Source: Thermomicrobiales bacterium
GTDB taxonomy: Bacteria; Chloroflexota; Chloroflexia; Thermomicrobiales; UBA6265
DNA length: 7,671 nucleotides
Direction of reading: 5' to 3'
Assembly: GCA_025928535.1 (NCBI GenBank)
Contig: JAICJJ010000115.1
Coordinates: 1-7,671, forward strand
The notes under the pieces are model-generated. The model saw nothing but the letters and a program-made list of their open reading frames with translations, was not told where the DNA came from and made no database searches. The position numbers and the translations under genes were made by a program. Shown here piece by piece: positions 1 through 5,099 of the stretch; the first letter of the stretch is position 1; every line of letters begins with the position of its first letter.

Positions 1-1
1 C

Positions 2-724
2 GGGTGGGACGTGGCGGTGTTTCGGAACGGGGCGAGCGGCTACGACCGTTACCGGCTGGAATACCGGTCGAGTTCGGCGCATGCCTACCCGTCGAGCGGA
101 TCGGCCAACTGGGTTTCGAGCCTCCTCGATGCGGGGCAGCCGGCGGCGATCAAGACCTGGCGGCGGGTCGGGGCGCGGTTCGCCTGGCCGGAAGCGCGGG
201 GAAATCCGGCATCGACGGACGGCGTGCAGGTATTTCTCGATTACAGCGTGGACCTGGGCGCGACGTGGACGCAACTTGCGACGGCGACCGTGAGCAGCGG
301 CGCCACGCGGCAGATCGATCTGGAAGGCGCGCTGCCGAACGGGACGCGCTCCCGCTGGCTGCAACTGCGCGTGCGCTGGGCGAGCGTGCTCGATTGGGCG
401 CCAGTGCTGAGCGGGGTCTGGGCTGATTGGGCGTTGTCGGCCATCGCGTCGACGCGACGGCGGTGGGACCTGACGATCCGTTGCGGCGACCGGCTGGTCC
501 GACGTGACGGCGCGGTCGAGAGTCGATCCGGACGGGGCCTCGCCGCCGATCTCTGGGCGGCTTGGGACTCGGGCGCGCTGCTGGGGTTGCGCGACATCGA
601 CGCCGACGCGACCGACGCGACCTATTCGGCGCGGATCGTGGCGATCCGGGAAACGGCCGCCCGGCCGGCGGACGCCGGTCGCTGGGGGGAAACCGAACTG
701 GCGCTGACGCTGGTGGAAGGGTGA
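2..724 (+). CDS. Probable phage structural (tail-region) protein, 5' end outside the window
   Basis: The frame is open from base 2 and reads G-W-D before the first possible start, a GTG at 11. No ribosome-binding site precedes that GTG, so the gene most likely begins upstream of the window and only its C-terminal ~240 residues are seen. It ends at TGA 722-724. The visible part is rich in Trp, Ser, Ala and Arg with alternating hydrophobic/polar stretches (for example VQVFLDYSVDLGATWTQL), which suggests a beta-sandwich fold. It ends in a compact domain closing with ELALTLVEG. There are no membrane segments and no cysteine clusters. Its position just upstream of a lysin and a holin-like gene suggests a tail or baseplate protein of a prophage or tail-like particle. 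I do not recognise a specific family, and the functional call rests mainly on context. Confidence 0.55.
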   Translation, partial: GWDVAVFRNGASGYDRYRLEYRSSSAHAYPSSGSANWVSSLLDAGQPAAIKTWRRVGARFAWPEARGNPASTDGVQVFLDYSVDLGATWTQLATATVSSGATRQIDLEGALPNGTRSRWLQLRVRWASVLDWAPVLSGVWADWALSAIASTRRRWDLTIRCGDRLVRRDGAVESRSGRGLAADLWAAWDSGALLGLRDIDADATDATYSARIVAIRETAARPADAGRWGETELALTLVEG

Positions 725-785
725 ACGATCCGGGACAGCCGCGAGCGCAACGGCGCGGGGTCTGAACGGAGCGTGGCTGCGAAGA

Positions 786-812
786 AAAACCGCCGGCATC
801 GCCGGCGGTTTT
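786..812 (+). terminator. Rho-independent-type terminator after the structural gene
   Basis: A perfect 8-bp GC stem (CCGCCGGC at 790-797 with GCCGGCGG at 801-808) encloses the three-base loop ATC. It is flanked by AAAA (786-789) and TTTT (809-812), which extend the pairing to 12 bp. It lies 61 bases after the stop at 724 and ends just before the ribosome-binding site of the next gene. The symmetric A and T tracts would let it work in either direction. It separates the structural gene from the lysis genes downstream. Confidence 0.85.
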
Positions 813-816
813 GCGT

Positions 817-823
817 GGGGAGG
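817..823 (+). promoter_or_regulatory. Ribosome-binding site fixing the start at 831
   Basis: GGGGAGG lies 7 bases before ATG 831. This supports the short 118-residue frame over a long overlapping frame that is open from 773. Confidence 0.7.
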
Positions 824-830
824 ACGTCGC

Positions 831-1187
831 ATGGAATGGCGAAACTCCGGACGGGCGGCAGTCGTCGCGGTGCTGCTGACGGCCGCGGCGGTTGGTCCAT
901 CGGCGGGCCGCTCCGAAACGGACCCGGCGGCCGATCCGCCAGCGACGGCGACGACGGTGGCGCTCGGCGGCTGGACGTTCGATCTCGATCCGGCGGAGCC
1001 GTTGGTCGTCTACGTGATCGCGCGGACGGCGTCGCTGGACGGCGCGACCGTGCGGCTGCAGCCGTTCGCGCGGACGACGTTCGGCTTCGTGCCGCTCCCG
1101 TCGTACGAGACGGCGGCGACCGGACGGTTGGCGACGGCCGAGCCGGGCGACGCGTTCGTGCTGGCGGCGGAGCCGGCGAACAGTTGA
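831..1187 (+). CDS. Small secreted protein of unknown function
   Basis: This frame encodes 118 residues with an ATG start and a good ribosome-binding site. Residues 1 to about 27 form a Sec-type signal peptide: a short basic N-terminus (MEWRNSGR), a hydrophobic core (AAVVAVLLTAAAV) and a small-residue region near PSAG. The mature part begins with an acidic, Pro/Ala/Thr-rich stretch (SETDPAADPPATATT). A compact domain follows with strand-like segments such as WTFDL and LVVYVIARTA. It has no cysteine, so it is not a lipoprotein. It sits between a terminator and the lysin gene and may be the first gene of the lysis unit, but nothing identifies it as a spanin or any other known lysis factor. I do not recognise a family. 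An overlapping longer frame (773-2527) covers the same DNA and is coding only in its distal part. Confidence 0.6.
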   Translation: MEWRNSGRAAVVAVLLTAAAVGPSAGRSETDPAADPPATATTVALGGWTFDLDPAEPLVVYVIARTASLDGATVRLQPFARTTFGFVPLPSYETAATGRLATAEPGDAFVLAAEPANS

Positions 1188-1191
1188 CGGA

Positions 1192-1231
1192 GTCGGGAAG
1201 TCGGGAAGTCGAGGAGTCGAGGAGTCGAGGC
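1192..1231 (+). repeat. Five tandem 8-bp units, GTCGRGRM type
   Basis: Units are GTCGGGAA (1192-1199), GTCGGGAA (1200-1207), GTCGAGGA (1208-1215), GTCGAGGA (1216-1223) and GTCGAGGC (1224-1231). The array fills the gap between the secreted-protein stop (1187) and the lysin start. It also supplies the only purine-rich ribosome-binding sequence there. Related 8-bp units recur at 2534-2595 and, inverted, at 2703-2734. Confidence 0.8.
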
Positions 1232-1237
1232 GTGGTG

Positions 1238-2527
1238 ATGCGTGAGGGTGGCGGTCGGGGCGATGCGCGGGTGATGGGACGGCCGCGGCGGGTTGGCGGC
1301 GCGGCCGTCGCACGACGGGACGAGGAGGTCGAGCAGACGCCGGGTCACGCTGGAGGCGAAAACAGCGCGACGCCGACGAAGGAGACGAGCACGGGCTCCG
1401 CGGCGCCCGCTCCCGTGACCGGCGCGACGCCGTTTCGGGCGATCGGCGACGTGCCGCTGGACATCTGGGTGAGCGAACTGGCGCGGCGCGGGTCGCCGAT
1501 CGACGATCCGGCCGGTTGTGCGGCGGCGACGCGCGGCTTCGGCGCGCTGGCGCTGGCCCAGGCGATTCGGGAGACGGGATTGGGCCGGAGCGGCGCGGCG
1601 GACGTCCGCAACGCGCTCGGCTTGATGTGGCCGGACGGCGGGATGCCGCTGCGCTTCAAGCGCTGGGTCGATGGCTTCGCCGCCTGGCGCCGCCGGCTGA
1701 CCGATCTTTCCTACAAGGGCGGCATCTACGCGCCGGCGGATCTGCCGCTGGCGGATTTTGTCGCCGTCTACGTCGGCGGCCCCGATTGCCGCACGAGTGG
1801 CCTGGCGCGTTGCGCCAACGGCGAAACCCGCGCCAGCATCGGCCGCTATCGCGACGACATCGTGCGGCTGATCAACGGCTGGCGGCGGGGCGACGCGGCG
1901 GGACCGCCGGACGCCGGATCGGCGGCGAATGGAGCCGGCAATGCGCCGGCTGCGCGCGACGATCCGCCGGCCATGGTCGAGCGGATCATCCCGCCGGGGC
2001 AAAACACCGCCTGGGACGATCTTGGTCCGCGGGTGATTCGCGGCGTCTGCCTCCACCGGATGCTCGGTACGCTCGATGGAACCGACGCCTGGTTTCGCGG
2101 CGGGGGCCGGGCGGCGGCGCGGACCGATTTCGGCATCGGCGACGGACGGATTTTCCAGTGGACGCCGCTGACCGGGCGGATGGCTCCCTGGGCGAGCGGC
2201 CCGGCGAACGATGTCGAAGGCGACGGCGTGGCGTTCGTGCGGCGCTACGGCATCGCGGCGGTGAACCGGGACCTGGTCAGCATCGAAGTCGCGGGGCACT
2301 ACGACACGCCGATCCCGGCGGCCGATTGGGCGCGTCTGGTCGAATTGGTCGCCTGGATCGCGGCCGCCTGGTTGCAAGTCGACGCCGCGACGTGGCCGCG
2401 CAACCGGGAGGGCATGCACGCCGTCTACGGGCACTTCGAATTCGCGGCCAAGCCGTGCCCCGGCCCGGCGCTGCTCGGGCGGGTCACGGCGCTGATCGAC
2501 GACGTCGGCGCACGGCTGCGGGGGTAG
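1238..2527 (+). CDS. Two-domain peptidoglycan hydrolase (endolysin): glucosaminidase-like plus N-acetylmuramoyl-L-alanine amidase
   Basis: The predicted protein has 429 residues. Residues ~65-215 resemble the glucosaminidase/lysozyme-like fold. The segment ALAQAIRETGLGRS carries the likely catalytic Glu112, followed by NALGLMWPDGG, a region with RWVDGFAAWRRRL, and a terminal SIGRYRDDIVRLIN. A Gly/Ala/Pro-rich linker (~215-245) leads to an Amidase_2/PGRP-type domain (~250-429). That domain shows the expected zinc ligands: His273 (CLHRMLGT), His399 (YGHFEF) and Cys407 (KPCPGP). It also shows IGDGRIFQW, APWASGP and SIEVAGH. It would cut both the glycan strand and the stem-peptide link of the cell wall. 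No signal peptide is seen, which fits holin-dependent release by the gene at 2754. ATG 1238 was chosen because GAGG ends 7 bases before it. GTG 1232, GTG 1235 and ATG 1274 remain possible. The first ~60 residues are low in complexity, and the true start could be later. Confidence 0.85.
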   Translation: MREGGGRGDARVMGRPRRVGGAAVARRDEEVEQTPGHAGGENSATPTKETSTGSAAPAPVTGATPFRAIGDVPLDIWVSELARRGSPIDDPAGCAAATRGFGALALAQAIRETGLGRSGAADVRNALGLMWPDGGMPLRFKRWVDGFAAWRRRLTDLSYKGGIYAPADLPLADFVAVYVGGPDCRTSGLARCANGETRASIGRYRDDIVRLINGWRRGDAAGPPDAGSAANGAGNAPAARDDPPAMVERIIPPGQNTAWDDLGPRVIRGVCLHRMLGTLDGTDAWFRGGGRAAARTDFGIGDGRIFQWTPLTGRMAPWASGPANDVEGDGVAFVRRYGIAAVNRDLVSIEVAGHYDTPIPAADWARLVELVAWIAAAWLQVDAATWPRNREGMHAVYGHFEFAAKPCPGPALLGRVTALIDDVGARLRG

Positions 2528-2533
2528 ACGGGA

Positions 2534-2595
2534 GTCGGCAAGACGGCAAGACGGCGAGACGGCAAGAACGAGCCGGGGAGTCGGGAAGTCGAAGG
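2534..2595 (+). repeat. 8-bp-periodic repeats downstream of the lysin gene
   Basis: Four contiguous units GTCGGCAA, GACGGCAA, GACGGCGA, GACGGCAA (2534-2565) are followed after a short gap by GTCGGGAA and GTCGAAGG (2580-2595). The units match those before the lysin gene and are the reverse complement of the array at 2703-2734. The array is non-coding, beginning 6 bases after the lysin stop. Confidence 0.8.
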
Positions 2596-2602
2596 GTGGG
2601 GT

Positions 2603-2678
2603 CGTCATCCTGAGCGTCAGCGAAGGATCTCGGCGTTGATTACGGCAGATGAGATGCTCGCTGCGGCTCAGCATGACG
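2603..2678. repeat. Long imperfect inverted repeat (dispersed TCATCCTGAGC-type element)
   Basis: The left arm (2603-2631) begins CGTCATCCTGAGC and ends GGATCTC. The right arm (2651-2678) begins GAGATGC and ends GCTCAGCATGACG. The reverse complement of the right arm matches the left arm over about 28 positions with only a few mismatches, around a 19-base loop (2632-2650). Arms of this wording (CATCCTGAGC ... GAAGGATCT) are, from memory, a recurrent intergenic sequence in many bacterial genomes. As RNA it would form a long hairpin between lysin and holin-like genes. It lacks a T-tract, so it is not a classical terminator. Confidence 0.8.
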
Positions 2679-2702
2679 GGGGCGGGGCGGCTCCGTCTCG
2701 AC

Positions 2703-2734
2703 TTGCCGTCTTGCCGACTTGCCGACTCGCCGAC
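2703..2734 (-). repeat. Four tandem 8-bp units, inverted relative to 2534-2565
   Basis: On the + strand the units read TTGCCGTC, TTGCCGAC, TTGCCGAC, TCGCCGAC. Their complements are GACGGCAA, GTCGGCAA and GTCGGCGA, the same units as at 2534-2565. With the hairpin at 2603-2678 they make a nested, roughly mirror-symmetric arrangement. The array ends 20 bases before the start codon of the holin-like gene. Confidence 0.8.
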
Positions 2735-2741
2735 TTACAAC

Positions 2742-2750
2742 AAGGGGGGA
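2742..2750 (+). promoter_or_regulatory. Ribosome-binding site of the holin-like gene
   Basis: AAGGGGGGA lies three bases before ATG 2754, immediately after the inverted 8-bp repeats. It favours this start over the longer frame opening at 2649, whose extra residues would be translated from the repeats. Confidence 0.6.
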
Positions 2751-2753
2751 CCG

Positions 2754-2996
2754 ATGCGATTCGAACCGGTGTTGATCGTGCAACTGGTCGGCGCGGGGCT
2801 GGCGCTGGCGGCGGCGTTCGGCTTGCCGGTGACGGAGGAACAACGGCAGGCGATGCTGGCGTTCGCGGCGGTGGTGGTCGCGATCATGGCGGGGCAAGGG
2901 GTGGTGACGCGGGCCTTCGTCTGGAGCGAAGCGGGGATGGAGCGGGAGCGGCAACGAGCCGTCGACGAGCGATCGCCGGAGTCACGAGGAGGATGA
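2754..2996 (+). CDS. Small two-helix membrane protein, holin-like
   Basis: This frame encodes 80 residues. It shows two hydrophobic segments, residues ~6-26 (VLIVQLVGAGLALAAAFGLPV) and ~33-51 (AMLAFAAVVVAIMAGQGVV). A short polar turn (TEEQRQ) joins them. The C-terminal tail (~58-80) is strongly charged and Arg/Glu-rich. Size, two transmembrane helices, a charged tail and position directly after an endolysin gene are the standard features of phage holins, which permeabilise the membrane to release the lysin. The VTEEQRQAM...VVVAI pattern before helix two resembles small phage membrane proteins that I recall as holins. Sequence alone cannot prove function; a small membrane protein of other role is the alternative. 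The start is set by the ribosome-binding site at 2742-2750. Confidence 0.7.
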   Translation: MRFEPVLIVQLVGAGLALAAAFGLPVTEEQRQAMLAFAAVVVAIMAGQGVVTRAFVWSEAGMERERQRAVDERSPESRGG

Positions 2997-3369
2997 ACCC
3001 CGAGCGCCCACGGCCGCCGCGCGTGGCGATCGGCAACCGGCGCGCCGCGGCAGGAGGAAACGCCCGCCGACGCGTTTGGCGCCGGCGGGCGTGAGGCGAG
3101 AGAGGAGAGAATGGGAAAGACGCCCGGAGCAGGGGGATGGCGCTCCGGCGCCAGGCATCGCGCCAGCTCGGCGCCGTTCGGCCGGGGGAGCCACCGGATC
3201 CTGCCGAGGGGCAGGCCGATAGCTTCCGCGGCCGACCCGCGCGGGGCTGGCGTCGTGCATGACGGGCGTTTGGCGCAGTCTATTCCCGCGGGCGATCCGT
3301 CAATCCACGTGGCCGCCCCGCCGGGCCAGGGCAGCCGGCGTCGCGTGGAGCCTGCTGGCGGATCGGCGC
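2997..3369. other. Gene-poor stretch
   Basis: No convincing gene. Several frames stay open on both strands only because the GC content is high; their translations are Arg/Pro/Gly-rich shadows. One + frame from ATG 3111 has an attractive upstream AGAGGAGAGA, but its 123-residue product has no recognisable domain and overlaps the secreted gene on the - strand. The stretch holds a GC hairpin at 3061-3091 and a second at 3138-3153 (TGGCGC stem, TCCG loop). The border of the phage-derived module probably lies here. Confidence 0.5.
3061..3091 (-). terminator. GC-rich hairpin, weak terminator candidate for - strand transcription
   Basis: CGCCCGCCG (3061-3069) pairs perfectly with CGGCGGGCG (3083-3091) over 9 bp around a 13-base loop. 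Read on the - strand it is followed by TTTCC (complement of 3056-3060), a short T-run. Read on the + strand no T-run follows. It could end - strand transcripts coming from the gene at 3370-3615, though it lies ~280 bases beyond that stop, or act as a structural 3' end for the holin-like gene. Confidence 0.4.
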
Positions 3370-3615
3370 CTAACCGTCCCGACCGTGGTCGTCGCCCGGT
3401 TCCACATGCACCCCATGGTCGTCGGCAAACGACCCGCCGACCGGGGAGACGGTCCAAATCCCGGTGGGCCAGACAGGCGTGACGACGGCGCCGCCGTGAT
3501 CGTCGCCCGGCTCGAACTCATGGGCGCGGGCGACGGCGGCTGGCGCGGCGAGCATGACGGCGGTCAGCCCGGCGATGGCGATCGGGCGCAGGCGAGCGGG
3601 CATGGCGAGGGGCAT
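3370..3615 (-). CDS. Small secreted Asp/His-rich protein with three DDHG motifs
   Basis: This frame encodes 81 residues, starting at the complement of CAT 3613-3615. AGGAGA (complement of 3621-3626) lies 5 bases upstream and decides against an upstream start at 3756. Residues 1-31 form a clear Sec signal peptide: basic MPLAMPARLR, hydrophobic IAIAGLTAVMLAAPAAV and an AxA site (ARA). Cleavage there would leave a mature ~50-residue chain beginning His-Glu. The mature part carries DDHG at residues 38-41, 65-68 and 75-78; two lie in the duplicated block EPGDDHG (35-41 and 72-78). Between them is a Trp/Pro-containing stretch (TPVWPTGIWTVSPVGG). Clustered Asp and His suggest possible divalent-metal binding, but this is inference. 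I do not recognise a family. It is transcribed divergently from the acyltransferase at 3942. Confidence 0.7.
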   Translation of the reverse strand: MPLAMPARLRPIAIAGLTAVMLAAPAAVARAHEFEPGDDHGGAVVTPVWPTGIWTVSPVGGSFADDHGVHVEPGDDHGRDG

Positions 3616-3627
3616 CGGGTTCTCCTG

Positions 3628-3672
3628 TGCGGTTCGTCCCGCCATTCGGGACGAGGCGTCTGGTCTGCCGCA
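3628..3672 (-). promoter_or_regulatory. Foldable 5' leader of the DDHG gene
   Basis: Read as - strand RNA just before the ribosome-binding site, this can form an outer 5-bp stem (3668-3672 with 3628-3632). It encloses a perfect 7-bp hairpin (3647-3653 with 3635-3641, CGTCCCG/CGGGACG, loop AATGG). A second hairpin lies further upstream, pairing 3717-3724 with 3688-3695 (8 bp). The outer stem ends two bases from the AGGAGA, so folding could affect access to it. No known riboswitch class was recognised. Confidence 0.35.
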
Positions 3673-3687
3673 AGTGTGGAGGCTGGC

Positions 3688-3724
3688 GTCGTCGCGCAAC
3701 ACCGGCAAAGGTCGGGGCGACGAC
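3688..3724 (-). repeat. Inverted repeat in the divergent intergenic region
   Basis: GTCGTCGC (3688-3695) is the exact reverse complement of GCGACGAC (3717-3724), with a 21-base loop. It lies upstream of the - strand gene start and could be part of its leader RNA or an operator. Confidence 0.45.
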
Positions 3725-3813
3725 TGCGACTTTGGTCGGATCGAACCCGCAACCATGTCGCGCCGCGTTCGCGGCCGAGCTCCGGCCGCGCTCCCACGCC
3801 GCGGGGATCGACC

Positions 3814-3835
3814 TCGCCGCTCACTCGCCGCTCAC
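3814..3835. repeat. Tandem direct repeat of 11 bp
   Basis: TCGCCGCTCAC occurs twice back to back (3814-3824, 3825-3835). The 11-bp period is about one helical turn, and the repeat ends 10 bases before a -10-like hexamer, so it may be a protein-binding site. Confidence 0.5.
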
Positions 3836-3845
3836 CGCGGAGCCG

Positions 3846-3851
3846 TAGAAT
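3846..3851 (+). promoter_or_regulatory. Possible -10 hexamer for the acyltransferase gene
   Basis: TAGAAT matches five of six TATAAT positions and lies ~90 bases before ATG 3942. No good -35 hexamer is seen at the expected spacing, so the call is weak. Confidence 0.3.
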
Positions 3852-3941
3852 GGACGAAGCAAGTGTGCGGTCGACGGCCGCGAGTTGCGTTGGATGTCAC
3901 GGACGGCGTCCGGCGCGATAGGGCACACAGAGGCCAACATC

Positions 3942-4595
3942 ATGGGAGAGCGCGTCATCCTCTTCGGCAACGGGCAAATTGCCAGCGTCGCCTACGCCTA
4001 CCTCACGTACGACTCCGAGCACGAGGTCGTCGCCTTCACCGTCGATCGCGCCTACCGCGACGCCCCGACCTTGTTCGATCTGCCGGTCGTGCCGTTCGAG
4101 GAGGTGCAAGACCACTTTCCGCCCGACCAATGCAAGATGCTGGTCTCGATCAGTTATCGGGGCGTCAATCGCCTGCGCGCCGAAAAATACCGAGCGGCCA
4201 AAGCCAAGGGGTATGCCTGCATCAGTTACGTTCATTCGCGCGCGGTGACCTGGCCGGACCTGCAACTTGGTGAGAACTGCTTCATACTCGAGCAAAATGT
4301 CATCCAGCCCTTCGTCACGATCGGCGATGACGTCACCCTCTGGAGCGGCAACCACATCGGCCATCACACCGTCATCGGCGATCACTGCTTCATCGCTTCG
4401 CAAGCGGTGATTTCCGGCTTCGTCACGGTCGAACCCGCCTGTTTCATCGGGGTCAACGCCACCATTCGCGACGGCATCCGGATCGGCGCCGAGTGCGTCA
4501 TCGGGGCCGGCGCGCTGATCCTGAAAGACACGGCGCCGAAGGGGGTCTCGTCGGCTCCCCGGGCGCGCGGCTGGACAAGTCGAGCGACGCGCTAG
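3942..4595 (+). CDS. NeuD/PglD-type sugar acyltransferase with left-handed beta-helix; C-terminus probably frameshifted
   Basis: As sequenced the protein has 217 residues. The N-terminal half is a PglD_N-like nucleotide-sugar-binding domain with VILFGNGQIA at residues 5-14. It leads into a left-handed beta-helix of imperfect hexapeptide repeats from ~105 (LGENCFILEQNVIQPFVTIG, IGHHTVIG, IGVNATI, IGAECVIGAGALI). His138, His141 and His142 in NHIGHHTVIGDH match the catalytic-His region of the family. These enzymes use acyl-CoA to acylate amino or hydroxyl groups of sugars for surface glycans such as sialic acid, bacillosamine or O-antigen. The start at 3942 has AGAGG about 8 bases upstream. After KDTAPKGV (~residue 202) the frame yields an atypical Arg-rich tail. 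The next frame gives the expected VGSPGARLDKSSDALDHI, ending at TGA 4604-4606, so one base has been lost near 4548. No glycan-biosynthesis neighbours are visible. Confidence 0.85.
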   Translation: MGERVILFGNGQIASVAYAYLTYDSEHEVVAFTVDRAYRDAPTLFDLPVVPFEEVQDHFPPDQCKMLVSISYRGVNRLRAEKYRAAKAKGYACISYVHSRAVTWPDLQLGENCFILEQNVIQPFVTIGDDVTLWSGNHIGHHTVIGDHCFIASQAVISGFVTVEPACFIGVNATIRDGIRIGAECVIGAGALILKDTAPKGVSSAPRARGWTSRATR

Positions 4596-4960
4596 ACCAC
4601 ATCTGATCTGAGCGCCGCGAACGCCAATCCACACGTCACTCCGATCGCGGACAATGGGGCGGCCCGAGTCGGCTCCGGCGGTCCCAGGGGCACGCGCAAG
4701 TTCGTCCACGTCTGCATCGAGACGAGCGGCCGCCCCGCGCAGTCGTACACCATCGCCACGAAGACCCGCGCGGATTTGAAGCGCCGGCTGCCGGCATTCG
4801 CGGAACTCGATGCGTTTCGCCAGCAGCCAGACGTCGATCCGACCGCCGGCCGGTTCGAATGGACCGGCCGTCCGGTGTCGCTGACATCGGCCCTGGCGCT
4901 CAATGACGCGGGAACGCTCGCAGTGATCGACATGGCCGGGTCCGATCCGTTCCGCTGCGT
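4596..4960. other. Coding-like stretch with no usable start; strand unresolved
   Basis: After the stop at 4593-4595 the same + frame stays open through to the cysteine-rich gene. From ~4690 to ~4950 it reads like protein (KFVHVCIETSGRP, TIATKTRADLKRRLPAF, AGRFEWTGRPVSLTSALAL). No ATG or GTG start lies upstream of it, only a TTG at 4776. The opposite strand is also open (4933 to 4592, 113 codons) with a plausible later part (VFVAMVYDCAGRPLVSMQTW). It shares the same third-codon positions, so base composition cannot decide between them. It may be a remnant of a + strand gene that lost its 5' end, or a small - strand gene. I recognise no family in either reading. Confidence 0.3.
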
Positions 4961-5031
4961 CGCCGAGCGCAGCCCGTCCGCGCCCGCCCGGCAGGCATCA
5001 TGTCATCTGCCTCGCCACCCAGGCCAGTGGA

Positions 5032-5060
5032 GTGGACGATGTTCTGTTAGCATGCGTGGG
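5032..5060 (+). promoter_or_regulatory. Conserved promoter-like box, copy 1
   Basis: This 29-bp segment begins GTGGACG and contains TGTTCTGTTAGCATG (5040-5054). It matches the box at 6708-6736 at 27 of 29 positions. Within it TGTTAGCAT (5045-5053) fits an extended -10 (TGN followed by a TATAAT-like hexamer). It lies 68 bases before ATG 5100. Conservation in two non-coding copies at similar distance from paralogous genes is the main evidence. Confidence 0.65.
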
Positions 5061-5099
5061 AACCTGGGGGGCGATCGACGACGGGAAGGAGATGGACCC

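Noticed and set aside
773..1237. Proximal part of the long + frame 773-2527 as an N-terminal extension of the lysin
   Set aside because: It overlaps the secreted-protein gene in another frame, has Arg/Gly-rich shadow composition and crosses the 8-bp repeats. Protein-like sequence begins only near the glucosaminidase domain.
150..1313. 387-codon - strand frame and the similar 554-codon frame at 1010-2674
   Set aside because: Both are Arg/Pro/Ser-rich antisense shadows of the structural and lysin genes, with no ribosome-binding sites or domains.
2534..2734. Short regularly repeated units as a CRISPR array
   Set aside because: Units are 8 bp, contiguous and without unique spacers.
2735..3457. 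240-codon - strand frame
   Set aside because: It runs antisense to the holin-like gene and through repeats and has shadow composition. Long open frames are expected by chance at this GC content.
3111..3482. + strand frame with an attractive AGAGGAGAGA before ATG 3111
   Set aside because: The product is Arg/Pro/Gly-rich with no domain-like pattern and overlaps the - strand DDHG gene, which has a clear signal peptide and ribosome-binding site.
3726..3760. Possible tRNA on the - strand, suggested by a GGGTTCGATCC-like stretch
   Set aside because: The arms around it do not pair as a T-stem, and no acceptor, D or anticodon stem could be drawn.
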